DNA of 64,000 bases from Ostrinia nubilalis (lineage: Eukaryota; Arthropoda; Insecta; Lepidoptera; Crambidae): NCBI RefSeq assembly GCF_963855985.1, contig NC_087110.1, positions 5,943,001-6,007,000 on the forward strand, written 5' to 3'. Each line of letters starts with the position of its first letter. Position 1 is the stretch's first letter. Positions 47,983 to 58,154 of this stretch are shown in pieces. Both the position numbers and the translations under genes were made by a program. Below the pieces are notes generated by a model. That model worked only from the letters and a program-made list of their open reading frames with translations, was not told the DNA's origin and ran no database searches.

Positions 47983-50907
47983 TCAAAACACAACACACTT
48001 TTCGAATTTTTCAGTAACTTCTTTCATTTTTGCTAAGGTTGCAGCTGCATCACCTGAAACCAAAGCATAATAACGATTAAAATACACTAATGTTTTCACT
48101 AAGAATTAAAACGATCTAAAACATCCTTCGTGTGACTTCAATCTTTCGAAACATGCATTTCAAAACCAAAAATGTATTACCTTTGACAGGGTCATACAGG
48201 GACCTCTTTGCTACCCCACATTGAACTTTCAATGGCTTTTGCTTCCTTATTGAATTCTCAACATCTGAAAAATAATATTCTTCTGTTAAAAACAGTGGCT
48301 ACTATAGCCAAGCAAATGCTAATCTTTAAGACAAAATACTGTAATGGTGAGCTGTGCTAAGAGCTAATATCAAGAACTATTTTCTGTTCTTATCTGAGTT
48401 TTATTAGTATCATTCGTCATTTGCATATTATAAGACACCCAGCAGACTACAGACTTTATGCTGTTAAACAGTGAGAATAGGTATAGTCCGGTCGCCGAGC
48501 ACTTCGAATTTCGTCCAATGACCCCAAGCTACCCATCCTTATCGCTCGCGTGTAAATGTATTGCTGTCGAGACTGTGCGACGGGCGGCCGCAGTGAGTGT
48601 GCGAGCGCGACAGCAACATAATTACGCGCGAACGATAAGGATGGGTAGCTTGGGGTCATTGGACGAAATTCTACGGGTTCGGCGACCGGGCTTTATTTTA
48701 AAATGTACGTACCACCATGAACTTTATCCAGCAAGCTGTTAACATCCAAATCATCGCCTAGTCTCGTACACAACGCATTCACGTACAGGCTACTTCCAGG
48801 CACAATCCTCGCAGAATCACCGGTCTTCAATTCGTACGTCACATTGTCGTCTAGTGTCGTCGAACATTCAATTTCCAAGACTTCGTACGCTGCGTGCGAC
48901 GACTGCGTGGAGTAGGCAATAAGCAAATTGTTGAATGTCGTGTAGTCTTCGGAATCTGGTATAGAAGTGAAGATCTTGGGGTTTGATGTCCTGCAATGAA
49001 ATAATATCTTTTTTTAACACTAGGTGAGGTTGAACAACCACAACAAAACACACAAACACATTCATATCTAATGTGATTTTTAATCCTTCAAGTTCCGCGA
49101 ATCTAGACACAAATAATCAATTGTTACACAGTAGTCGGCTACCGCTTGCGGGTTGAGAGGTTAAATAGCTTAAAAAGCATAATCATGACAACTTTTTATC
49201 AATCATACTGTAACAAAATTATTGTAGTCATCAACTATGCCATAGTGTAAAATATCTAAGGTTGAGTGCACCACCTAACTGACCATAACTTTAACAATAA
49301 CTGGTGTTTTTTGTATGGAGCTTTACAGATTTTTGACATTTGTCAAAGTTAAGTAAGATGGCGCAACTAGGGTAGCCAGGTGTCCGGCTTTAGCCGGACA
49401 TGTTTGGCTTTTTACGGTCTTGTCCGGCTTTTGTTAGGCTTTTTATGTGGCTGCAATGCCAGGCGAAAGTCGAGTTACAGAATAATATAAAGCGCACGCA
49501 TTATATTATATAGTACTCACTCCTGAGCTATGACACTAAGACATGTCCGGCTTTTAGGGTAAAATGTCCGGCCAAATGAAGCACAGAGTCCGGCTTTTGT
49601 GTTTTTGGACCTGGCAACCCTAGGTGCAACCCAGCCTTTTAGTGTAAATGCTATGGAGAGGGCTATGCTAGGTGTTTCTTTGCAAGATCGAATCAGAAAT
49701 GAGGAAATCCGTAAACAAACTAAAGTCGCTGACATAGCCCGACGGATTAGCAAGCTGAAGTGGCAATGGGCAGGGCACATAGTACGCAGAACTGACGGCC
49801 GATGGGGCAGCAAGGTTCTGGAATGGAGGCCGCTACCAATCGATCAACGTGGAAAGCATTAGGGGAGGCCTATGTTCAGCAGTGGACGTCCTATGGCTGA
49901 AATGATGATGATGATGATGATGATTGCCTAAAATCCATTTTATTACCTGTCTAAATTAAACCGACACGCGTCCATTATGAGCACACAGAGCTCTGGTTTG
50001 ACTTTAGCCGCTTCTTTTATGATGAAGTTCTCTGTGAGGCAGTGGTCAATCTGAATGTCTTCGGTGGGGCATTCAATGCCGAGCAAACACGCCATTTTAC
50101 AAAGTTCTATGCCGTGCCCAGCTAGGAATACGAAACCTGGAAATGAGATAGAGATATTAGGCGTAATTTTCAATAAAAATGGTCTAATGGACCAAAACAT
50201 TATTATAGATTTTTTTATTTACGTTGTCAATTATAATGAGTACTTATAATAATTAAGTAAGCATTAAGGTATATTATCAAAAGCAATGTAATACTTCCAT
50301 ACAGTTTAGAACTGTGCTAATTGTTAATCACTATAATTTCATGAGTCATTGAGGAAAGTAATAAAAATTTACCATGAAAAATAACAACTTACAATAGGAG
50401 TCTTCAGGTATTTCTTGAATTACGGTGCTCAATATTTCTTTCAATTCCTTGCTGTGGGTATTTTTTATGGTCACCACTATAAATCCCAAGTTTTTCAAGT
50501 TCGCAGCGAGAGAATCACAGTCCATAGAAGGGGTGGCCAACTTCGAGAGCCGCTGATATTTGTCGTTGGCGATCAGAATAGCCACTTTCGTCTGCGGCCG
50601 GTAGTAAGTAATGATAGTTTTGACTTGAGAAGCAGATACCAAGAAATTCTTGTACTGGCTTAATGAGTATCCACGCCTGTCAAGAGTTTTCAGTAACACC
50701 TCGCCAGGCTTTTCGTTATCGGTAAATGATATCCTGAAAACAAATTCGGGTGAGGTAACTACTACACCAAATACATAAGGCACATATGGCTGTGGCCGGT
50801 TTTACTTACGTTAAATTCGCCAAATCAGCTATAACTTCGCATTTTCCTTTCGGTAATGCCAAGGCAGCAAGATAATCTTTGTATGGCAAGTTTTGGATCA
50901 GCGACAT
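47983..50907 (-). CDS. MALT1: MALT1-type paracaspase
   Basis: A cysteine protease and scaffold. In animals with MALT1 it acts in NF-kB signalling and cleaves after Arg. Six exons fit GT-AG and phase: 50,907-50,810; 50,733-50,393; 50,136-49,947; 48,990-48,713; 48,264-48,181; 48,053-47,983; 353 aa. Residues about 1-75 resemble a death-like domain (KPGEVLLKTLDRRGYSLSQY). The caspase-like domain starts near KVAILIANDKYQRL. The catalytic pair is H154 in FVFLAGHG and C204 in LIMDACR. Next, LLIAYSTQSSHAAYEV aligns with the segment after the catalytic Cys in human MALT1, and DVENSIRKQKPLKVQCGVAK with YDPV looks like the start of an Ig-like region. It is much shorter than human MALT1 (about 824 aa), lacking the N-terminal Ig pair and the TRAF6-binding tail. 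Not a classical caspase: no QACxG. Intron 3 and intron 4 hold several MITEs. Confidence 0.85.
48486..48695. mobile_element. MITE family 2, copy 3 (paracaspase intron 4)
   Basis: 'gtccggtcgccgagcacttc' pairs with 'cgggttcggcgaccggg'. Inside, 'ccaatgaccccaagctaccc' pairs with 'gggtagcttggggtcattgg'. It ends 18 bp before the exon 4 donor on the minus strand, so it sits right behind the splice site. Confidence 0.85.
49258..49640. mobile_element. MITE family 1, copy 6, split by a nested element
   Basis: The left part (49,258-49,367) runs from 'aaggttgagtgcaccaccta' to 'aagtaagatggcgcaac'. The right part (49,623-49,640) resumes with 'ggtgcaacccagccttt'. The 255 bp between them is a separate insertion, described at 49,368-49,622. 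Confidence 0.8.
49368..49622. mobile_element. Non-autonomous hAT element nested in MITE family 1
   Basis: The ends 'tagggtagccaggtgtccgg' and 'ggacctggcaaccctag' are inverted, of the TAGGGTTGCCAGGT type known from hAT elements. The flanks ggcgcaac (49,360-49,367) and ggtgcaac (49,623-49,630) form an 8-bp duplication with one mismatch. The interior repeats 'tgtccggctttt' several times. Confidence 0.8.
49641..49930 (+). mobile_element. RTE-type LINE 3' end with RT C-terminus
   Basis: A frame of about 70 codons (roughly 49,650-49,862) contains 'RRISKLKWQWAGHIVRRTDG' and 'RWGSKVLEWRPLPIDQ', the C-terminus typical of RTE-like LINEs. It is followed by 'ggcctatgttcagcagtgga' and (ATG)n. This copy shows what the short stubs elsewhere in the window derive from. 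It lies in paracaspase intron 3, opposite to the gene. Confidence 0.85.
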
Positions 50908-51047
50908 TTTGAAAAACAATGTACGACAATCTAGATACTTGATTCTCGATTTTGATGAAGATTATTCAACAAAATTACCATTCAGTAAAAATTAATAAAA
51001 GTTTAAAAACAATAAAATTGAGTGGGTTATTAATATTCTGCTTCAAT

Positions 51048-51078
<31 letters not shown>

Positions 51079-51307
51079 GGACTATCCCGCGGATTTATTG
51101 CCGCGGTGATTCTGCCAATGTCAAGTGTTTAAGGAGACACATACTTTAGTCCGCTTCAGTAATATTTTAGATAATGCAGCAGTTTTTTCCTTTTTTTTTT
51201 TTTTTTTTTTTTTTTAAACCTTAAAACCACCACCTAAAACAACAACAAACATCACAGTCAAACGACACAACAATTATGTTAATAGGGAAAGAGGAGTTAG
51301 AATAATT

Positions 51308-54300
51308 TTATAGTTTGATGTCAAAGACAGCACAATATTTACTTAGATATTTAATACAAAAGTGTTGAGTTAATATATATTGGAAGTTGAAAGGACGAGG
51401 AGTTTTAAGGGGAAGAATATCATATAAAGAAACAGAATAATTTTTACAATTAAAGAAAATATGCTCAGGGGAACCTTCGTCTTCTCCACAATCACATAAT
51501 GGGCTATTTCTCACATTAATTTTATGGAGGAAAACTGGAGTGCATGCGTGACCAATGCGAAGACGGCATATCGTTGACACTATGCGTTTATCTATCCCTT
51601 TCTGTTTAAAAAACCACGGTTTTCTGGGAATTATTGGTTGGATGTTGGCATAGTGTCGACCTTTTGTTTTAGACGATTCGTTGAAACGGATCTGCCATTG
51701 GTCAACAAGGTCTCTGAGTGCTAAGGGTAAAGTGTCACAAGCATATATCGTATTAAGAGGAGACCCTGCATGTGCAGCTTCTCCCGCCCATAGGTCAACC
51801 TGTTCATTGCCGCGGATACCACTATGACCTGGAATCCACCCTAGTGCAACCTGAATGTCTTCACTGTGACAACGAAAGAGAATGTTTTTAATAGCCAGCA
51901 GGGTAGGTGAGATTAGCTTACTTCTGAAGATATTACTAGATAAGGCCTGTAGGCAACTCTTTGAGTCTGAAAGAATGATAGACTTATTTAATTTATGGGA
52001 GAAAACATAAGAAAGAGCCTCTAGAATAGCCAGCGATTCACCTGTGTAAACAGAAGATTCTTTTGGAGACTTAAAGCTTAAAAGAATTTAAAATTTAGGA
52101 ATCCATACCGCACTACCAACAATTCCATCCTCTGAAGACTTAGAGGCATCCGTGTAGATAGGTAGCCAGTGTTGCCAATCTCTAGCTAAGCATTCAGTAA
52201 GTTTGGAATCAGCCGCAAGGTCACCTTTTGAGATACCTAAATCTAAGAGAACATGGGGTGGAAAGATCAGAGCATCATAATCAGTTTGGAATATAGGATT
52301 TTGATGAAACGTAACTACGGGGTGGGACAGTGAAGAAAGTTTTCTAAGACTAGTTATTAATCTAGGGGGCTCTTTATGGGACCAGTATTTGCAAGAGGGA
52401 AGAGAAATTAAATCAGATAGATCTTGGAGTCGGGGTATCAGAGGATGACGGGCAAATTGGCTAACTTTAAATGTGAATCTATCAGACAAATATTGACGTC
52501 TAAGATCTAGAGGAGGGTCTACACTCTCAACTTGTAGTGCATTTTTTGGAGAGGACCGCATAGCTCCCAAGATAATTCTTAGACCTTTAGCTTGAATTTT
52601 ATCTAATTTCGACAATGCTTCTTTACTGCAGGGTTCTAATAGAAAAGACCCATAGTCAAGATGGCTACGAACTACTGCATTGTATAATAGTTTTTGGCAA
52701 TAAGGATGGGATCCCCACCAGACTCCAGAAAGGGATTTAAGAATGTTAATACCCTTCTCGCACTTTAGGATGACTTGATTAAAATGAGGTATGCCAGACA
52801 TTTTAGAGTCAAGAAGAACTCCAAGGAATTTAACTTTTTCGTCGACAGGAATGAGCTGATTATTGCATGAAATTTCGACAGAGGGGGGATATTTTTTCCT
52901 TGAAAATAGTACAACGTTACTTTTGGGAATTGATAGTGCTAGACCATGGTCGTCCAACCATATACTTAAATAATACAGAGCTGAATTTAAACGCGATGAA
53001 ATATCTTCAATTGATTTCCCAGAAGCATAAAGGCAAATGTCATCAGCATATTGAAGGATATTAGAAAAACATGAAACGCTTTCCTCAAGATCGTAGGTAT
53101 AAATACTATATAAAATAGGGCTTAGAACTGAACCTTGAGGCAGACCTTTCCAGACATATCGTGGGGGTAAAAGTTGGCCATTTGAACGGATTTTGAGCAA
53201 TCTGCCCATAAGCAAGTTGGTTGCACAATGGACTAACCTCACAGGGAGACTCACGCGAAGCATCTTCTGTCTGAGCACCGGAAGTTGAACATTGTCATAT
53301 GCAGAAGCTATGTCCAAAAAGACGCCAACTAAGAACTCCCCTTTCGAAAAGGTGATACGGATGTCTGACGTTAAAATGCTCAGGCTGTCCATGGTACCTC
53401 TAGATTTACGGAAGCCGAACTGACTATTCGCGAGAATATCTCTATTTTCCACTATCCATTCTAGGCGGTTTTTCAATAAATGTTCAAGAACTTTGCATAA
53501 AGTAGAGGATAGGGCAATTGGTCTATATGAAGATGACACGGAGGCATCTTTTCCAGGTTTTAGAATGGGAATAACTATTTGGGTTCTCCAGGACTCCGGA
53601 ATTATACCAGACATAAAAATAGAATTAGCTATATCTAAATAAAATTTCTCCCCAATTGGGCCAAGATGAGTTAAAAATGAATAGGGGATTCCGTCCTCTC
53701 CTGGAGAGGAATCTCGAAGTCCCGAAAGAGCACATCTTAGTTCAGGTAAAGAAAAGGGTTGATCAAATTTATCCGAACTCTGGAGGTTAGGATAAGGGGT
53801 AGGTATACAATTTTCAGCAGGGACAAACGGGGGAGTCAGCCCATCTGCAAAGTCATTTAGCCAAACAGATGGGTCGTTTGAAGAAGGAGATTCTATAAAT
53901 GACCCACGAAAGCGGCGGATATTTTTCCAAACTGCTGCGGAAGGGGACCTAGGAGTGAGGGATTCGCAAAATTTAATCCACCCACATTTCTTTTTTTTTG
54001 ATAAGAGACGCTTAGTACGAGCCTCCACTTGTTTATATTTTAAGAAGTTCTCCATGGTCATAGAGGCATTATAATCTTTTTCTGTCGATTTACGAAGTTT
54101 AATCATCTCCGAGCATTCCGAGTCCCACCATGGAGGGGGAGCGATCTTTTTATGATTGAACTTTTTACGAGGGAATTGTGAATCCGCAGCAGATAACAAT
54201 GACTCTACAAATATGGAGCACTTCTCGTTTACATCGGTGGAAGGGGAGCTAATATGGTTTGATAGGAGTCTGTCTACCTCTGATGCATAATTGGACCAGT

Positions 54301-55015
54301 CTACATTATGTAATTTGTATTTAAGTAATGGAGGGGGAGCTGGAGTAGGTGATACTGATTGGGGCTTTTTTATAATAATGGGGAAGTGATCACTACCATA
54401 AGCCTCTGGAAGAACCCACCATGAGCAGAGAGATGCAAGGGAAGAGGAGCATACTGAGAGGTCAACAGCTGATCTAGGATCTTGACTAGGATATACTCGT
54501 CTTGTCGGGGATCCATCGTTCAGGACACATAAATTGAGATCCTCAAATATATCCATTAGTTGGACAGAGAAGGAATCACAGCTGTGAGCACCCCAGGCGA
54601 TATGATGGGCATTAAAATCTCCTAACAAAAGGATAGGTGGAGGAAGTGAGGAAAAAATAGTCAATAATTCTGGGATAAGAGAAGGGGTAGGGTGAGGAAT
54701 ATAAATGGACATAATAGAAATATTCATAACACGAGCAGCCACAGCGTTAAAAGCTGGACTGTGGGAAGGGATGGAGAGAAGAGAGTATGAATAGCTTTTC
54801 TTGATAAGAAGACAACAACCTCCGTAGCTATCATCTCTGTCATCTCTAAGGCAGGCATATCCTGGAACCCTGAATAGGGAACCTGGTCTCAGCCATGTCT
54901 CAGAGATGGCAGCGACTGCCACTGAGTGCTGGTTAAATAAATAAATTAGATCAGATTTTTTCGGACGGACACTTTTACTGTTCCATTGAAGAAACTGAGA
55001 AGTGTCCGTCGTCAT
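51308..55015 (-). pseudogene. LINE ORF2: endonuclease, reverse transcriptase and RNase H, one nonsense codon
   Basis: From ATG 55,015 (MTTDTSQFLQWNSKSVRPKK) the frame encodes an APE-type endonuclease ('AAISETWLRPGS', 'LLLGDFNAHHIAWGA', 'SDHFPIIIK'). Then comes the RT ('PILKPGKDASVSSSYRPIAL', 'FGFRKSRGTMDS', 'FLDIASAYDNV', 'GLPQGSVLSPILYSIYT', 'QYADDICLYAS' with the catalytic DD). An RNase H follows, with its first Asp in 'IYTDASKSSEDG'. A TAA at 52,088-52,090 interrupts the RNase H. The same frame then stays open to 51,308, with 'TGESLAILEALSYV', 'ILSDSKSCLQAL', 'LGWIPGHSGIRGNEQVD' and a Cys-rich end 'CDCGEDEGSPEHIFFNC'. Only this one stop separates it from a complete ORF2, so the copy is young but probably inactive. 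An upstream GTG at 55,102 extends the frame but has no support as a start. Confidence 0.9.
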
Positions 55016-56429
55016 CTTTATCGTCTGAGGATCGAAGAGATTTAGGTAGTTTATTGAAGAGTATATTAAGTTTTGAGGCAACGTTGTTCGGTAGTGAGTC
55101 ACTAAATTTTGAGAGAATTACCGTGAGCATTGACAGGCAATTTTCTATTAATTGGTCATTATCAGATATATCTGAGTGGGAACAACCTTGTAGTGCGCAA
55201 CCATTAGGCACCTGAGAAGGGACATCAGCAACTAAGGCCTGGTGGGCCTGCCTATCATATCCTTTGGACAGAGAGGATCTGCTGCGGGGAGTAGGTGGAT
55301 TTATCCTTCTAGATACACTTGGTGTTTGTTGGGAGGGGATTGATCTTGGGGGAGATTGTGGTGATGGGAAGGAAGCAAAAAGTGAATTACGAACTTCTTT
55401 TGCAACATCGTTATATGGTTTTCTTGTTTTAGGAGTTAAGTCTGAAGCATCTAAATATGAAAGACCTTCTTGAGACATAAGTTGCTTTATTCTTTTCTGT
55501 CTGATGTGTTCTGGGCAGTTTTTGTCTGTAGCCAGATGGGCCCCCGTGCAAAGTAGACAAGAAGATCTCTCATCAGGGACATTACAAGCGTCACCAGAGT
55601 GGCTTTGAGCGCAACGGAAACAACGGGGTTTAGAGCGGCATTGATTTTTTATGTGTCCGAACCTACAGCAATTATGGCACTGTATAGTTGGAAGCTGGTA
55701 TACTTCCACCACCAGAGAGGTGTGGAACGAGTAAATCCTATTTGGAAGTTTTTGCCCAGAAAATGTGAGGACCACAGTTTGTGTAGGAGTCCAAATAATA
55801 TTCCCATTATTAGACACCTTTCTGTTAAGACGCCTGGCTTTTAAAACAAATCCGAATCCCTCTGGGATTTCAAGAGAGTTAATAAACTCATCGAGGGTCC
55901 AATCTACCGGGACACCACGGACTAGACCCATTCGAGTAATATGGTATGTGGGAATCATGGCATTGTATTTGTTGTCTGTCAGTACCTGGGAATTAACAAA
56001 ATTGTTGGCATCTTCTCCAGAGGTGAATTCGACTGCAATTTTATTTCTGCCAACATTTCTAACGCCATCTTTGGCGATGCCTTTAATGTAGTTTCGGTGC
56101 AGAAATTGGCCAAACTTAATAGGGCGGATAGTGGTACCCGCGGCAGGGTCAGGTTCAGTACGAGAGCAATGAACAATAAATGGTCCGCTGTCGTTTGCTG
56201 TGTATATACGTGCCTCAGTGAAACTGGGGTGGGTATATAAAGATTGAATGGAGGTCGACGATTCCTCTGAGTCCCGAGTGCGTTTGTCTAAGGTTTCCTT
56301 GCCAGTCGGCTCCAACGGAAGCGTACGTTTTCTTTTCTCAACATTTCGTTGGCTCTCGTCAGAGAAAACCGGCTGAGAAATCATAGTAGCATCGTCCGGA
56401 GGATCCGGAGGTTTTGGGGGTACATCCAT
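54975..56429 (-). CDS. LINE ORF1, gag-like nucleic-acid-binding protein
   Basis: 484 codons, intact, starting with MDVPPKPPDPPDDATM. The N-terminal third is Pro/Ser/acid-rich. The middle resembles an RRM-like fold region (FVLKARRLNRKVSNNGNI). Three CCHC-type zinc knuckles follow near residues 250-310: CHNCCRFGHIKNQC, CFRCAQSHSGDAC and CLLCTGAHLATDKNC. This is the usual ORF1 architecture of I- and Jockey-group LINEs, whose product coats the element RNA. It overlaps the likely ORF2 start (ATG at 55,015) by about 41 nt in another frame, so ORF2 would be made by reinitiation or a similar mechanism. Confidence 0.9.
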   Translation of the reverse strand: MDVPPKPPDPPDDATMISQPVFSDESQRNVEKRKRTLPLEPTGKETLDKRTRDSEESSTSIQSLYTHPSFTEARIYTANDSGPFIVHCSRTEPDPAAGTTIRPIKFGQFLHRNYIKGIAKDGVRNVGRNKIAVEFTSGEDANNFVNSQVLTDNKYNAMIPTYHITRMGLVRGVPVDWTLDEFINSLEIPEGFGFVLKARRLNRKVSNNGNIIWTPTQTVVLTFSGQKLPNRIYSFHTSLVVEVYQLPTIQCHNCCRFGHIKNQCRSKPRCFRCAQSHSGDACNVPDERSSCLLCTGAHLATDKNCPEHIRQKRIKQLMSQEGLSYLDASDLTPKTRKPYNDVAKEVRNSLFASFPSPQSPPRSIPSQQTPSVSRRINPPTPRSRSSLSKGYDRQAHQALVADVPSQVPNGCALQGCSHSDISDNDQLIENCLSMLTVILSKFSDSLPNNVASKLNILFNKLPKSLRSSDDKDDDGHFSVSSMEQ

Positions 56430-56637
56430 ATTTGATGCCCTCAGAAGAGATAGGATTTAGGGACAAAGGAAATAGACAATCACAAAACAAATAGTGTTAA
56501 ACACTTACCCAGCACCCACAAATATCACAACACTTAGAAAAAGGAAAGAAAAGTTATTTATAAAAGTGAAAAAAGAAAAATAAATTTCGCGCGATGTGGC
56601 TCACTTCAACATCAACGGCAGAATCTGCTTCAATGGT

Positions 56638-57766
56638 GCGAATTTAAATTAATTGGTAAGTTTACAAACAAAGCAATGTCATTAGTGCAATGATATTCTA
56701 GAACTATAGATATGTTACGTTCATAGAAATTACGATTTTAATCCGTGCCGAGCTATTCCAAATTGCACACATTGACAAATGTAACTGATAAGTGAAACAA
56801 AAGATACGAAATAGCACGCAAATGAAAGAGATAGCTATAGTTTTAACGATTCTGCACTAACTAATCTATGTCCGCAGCGCACGCATCCTTATCGCTCTAA
56901 CGTCAAAACAAGATCGCTTTCTCTTTCTTAACTTGAACATGGCGCATGGCGTCTTGATTGTTTGCATAAATAATTGAAAATATAAATACTAAATAATTTT
57001 GCATAATCACATGTGGTAAGAGATCCCTTGTATTTTGTTTACTTTAGAGTCATAATTGGTACACTTTCGAAACACACACGATGGCATTTTTTATTTATTT
57101 TGGTAAGAACACAGGAACTTACGGTGTGGTACGCACGCGATTGCGCACGACGCAGGCCACACGAAGACTAAACACAAGACGTCCCAATTGGGACGTATTT
57201 GAGTATTCACAGCGCGAGCGCTTATAACATATCTGCTTTTGTTTTTATAATATCATTGCATTAGTGTCAAAAATAACTTTTTTAATTAGACTTTTTTTTT
57301 GTAAAATAACGGCTGTTGGCTAAGTGTGGCCATCCGACTGTCAAAAGAAATAGGGTTGTAAATAATAATTTTTCGTATAATCGACTGTAGTTTTTAGTTG
57401 TTCGAATTAATTAATCGTTTTAAAAGAATTATTATTTGAATATTGCTGTGTAGACTGAACTAGGATAATAATATTTTGGATGTTAATTCATAGCCAATTT
57501 GCCTTTCTAAAAACCTTAACATGCCTTTAAATTATCTCAGATACGTAGGTCTATTTTAAATGTTATTATAAACCTCCGTTATTTAATAAAAGGAGTAAAG
57601 AGATTACGTTGTGAATTTAAGTAAAATAGCATGATTTTATTCATACATGAATATCGACTAACCCCACTCAATTTCTGTAAAAATTATGATTAGTAAAAAA
57701 ATTAGAAGCTTAATCATACATCCCTATTCCATAGACAGACCGACCATCCATCATAATTTTAGCAAA
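56638..57766. other. Upstream region of the small-protein/SLX4 locus
   Basis: Pre-insertion sequence resumes here after the LINE. It is AT-rich with a GC-richer patch at about 57,120-57,230 ('gcgattgcgcacgacgcagg', 'acgtcccaattgggacgt', the latter a perfect 18-bp palindrome). 'catccttatcgctctaacgt' at about 56,884 resembles part of MITE family 2. The promoters of the plus-strand pair and, before the insertion, of the paracaspase must lie in this interval; no TATA box stands out. Confidence 0.4.
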
Positions 57767-58151
57767 ATGGCCATCGGAGTAGATACGTCAAAGTGGAAAC
57801 CAAGAAAAATTAAAGGAACTCCTGCTGCTAGATTTAGAAATGCGCTTGGTTTAGGCATTCTAACTTTTGGAATTATCAGTGGTTGCATACTACAGTAAAT
57901 ATCTGTCGTTTAACTTTGTCTTTTTAATTTCTTTGAGGTTATGATTCAGACTGTAAACAATGAAATATTTCCATTTCAGTTTCTCCAGTGCAACAGAAAA
58001 GTATCGAAAAGCTTTTGAGGTGCTATATGAAGATCCTATAGAAGAAGTAGAACGAAAGATAATGATTGCTAGTGGTCTTCCTAACCGGTCTCCAGCTACA
58101 ATAAAAAGAATCGAAAAGGAATTATCAAGGATCGACAGACCTGATACATAA
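57767..58151 (+). CDS. Small single-pass membrane protein, unrecognised family
   Basis: Two exons: 57,767-57,894 (phase 2) and a second starting at 57,989 (after ctccag) or 57,980 (after tttcag). Both acceptors keep the frame, giving 96 or 99 aa ending TAA at 58,149-58,151. I prefer the ATG at 57,767 (context agcaaaATGG) over the in-frame one at 57,686. The N-terminus MAIGVDTSKWKPRKIKGTPA is basic. Residues about 27-42 (ALGLGILTFGIISGCIL) are one membrane segment. The rest (KYRKAFEVLYEDPIEEVERK, then SGLPNRSPATIKRIEKELSR) is charged and probably helical. A basic start, one membrane segment and a small size are common among mitochondrial inner-membrane assembly proteins, but I do not recognise the family. 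It ends 3 nt before the SLX4 ATG. Confidence 0.7.
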
Positions 58152-58154
58152 GTT

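Larger units (their letters stand above)
51051..56623 (-). mobile_element. Full-length I-group LINE (about 5.57 kb)
   Basis: Bounded by an exact 14-bp duplication, tctgcttcaatggt, at 51,037-51,050 and 56,624-56,637. Read on the minus strand it has a 5' UTR of about 190 bp, ORF1, an overlapping ORF2 with endonuclease, RT and RNase H, a 3' UTR with an internal A-rich tract (plus 51,192-51,214) and a terminal poly(A) (plus 51,051-51,076). The RNase H domain separates it from Jockey and suggests the I/LOA-like group; the exact clade is open. It sits 130 bp upstream of the paracaspase ATG and in the same orientation. Confidence 0.92.

Noticed and set aside
47983..50907. Classical caspase
   Set aside because: The active-site Cys is in DACR, not QACxG, and an Ig-like segment follows. 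The paracaspase (MALT1) alignment is better throughout.
55015..55102. ORF2 start at the GTG (55,102)
   Set aside because: The ATG at 55,015 begins the usual region just before the endonuclease, and GTG starts are not expected in an insect LINE.
57767..58151. Assignment of the small protein to the SMIM8 family
   Set aside because: Only a short string after the membrane segment (LHAT-like) is similar. The N-terminal signature of SMIM8 is absent and the C-terminus differs.
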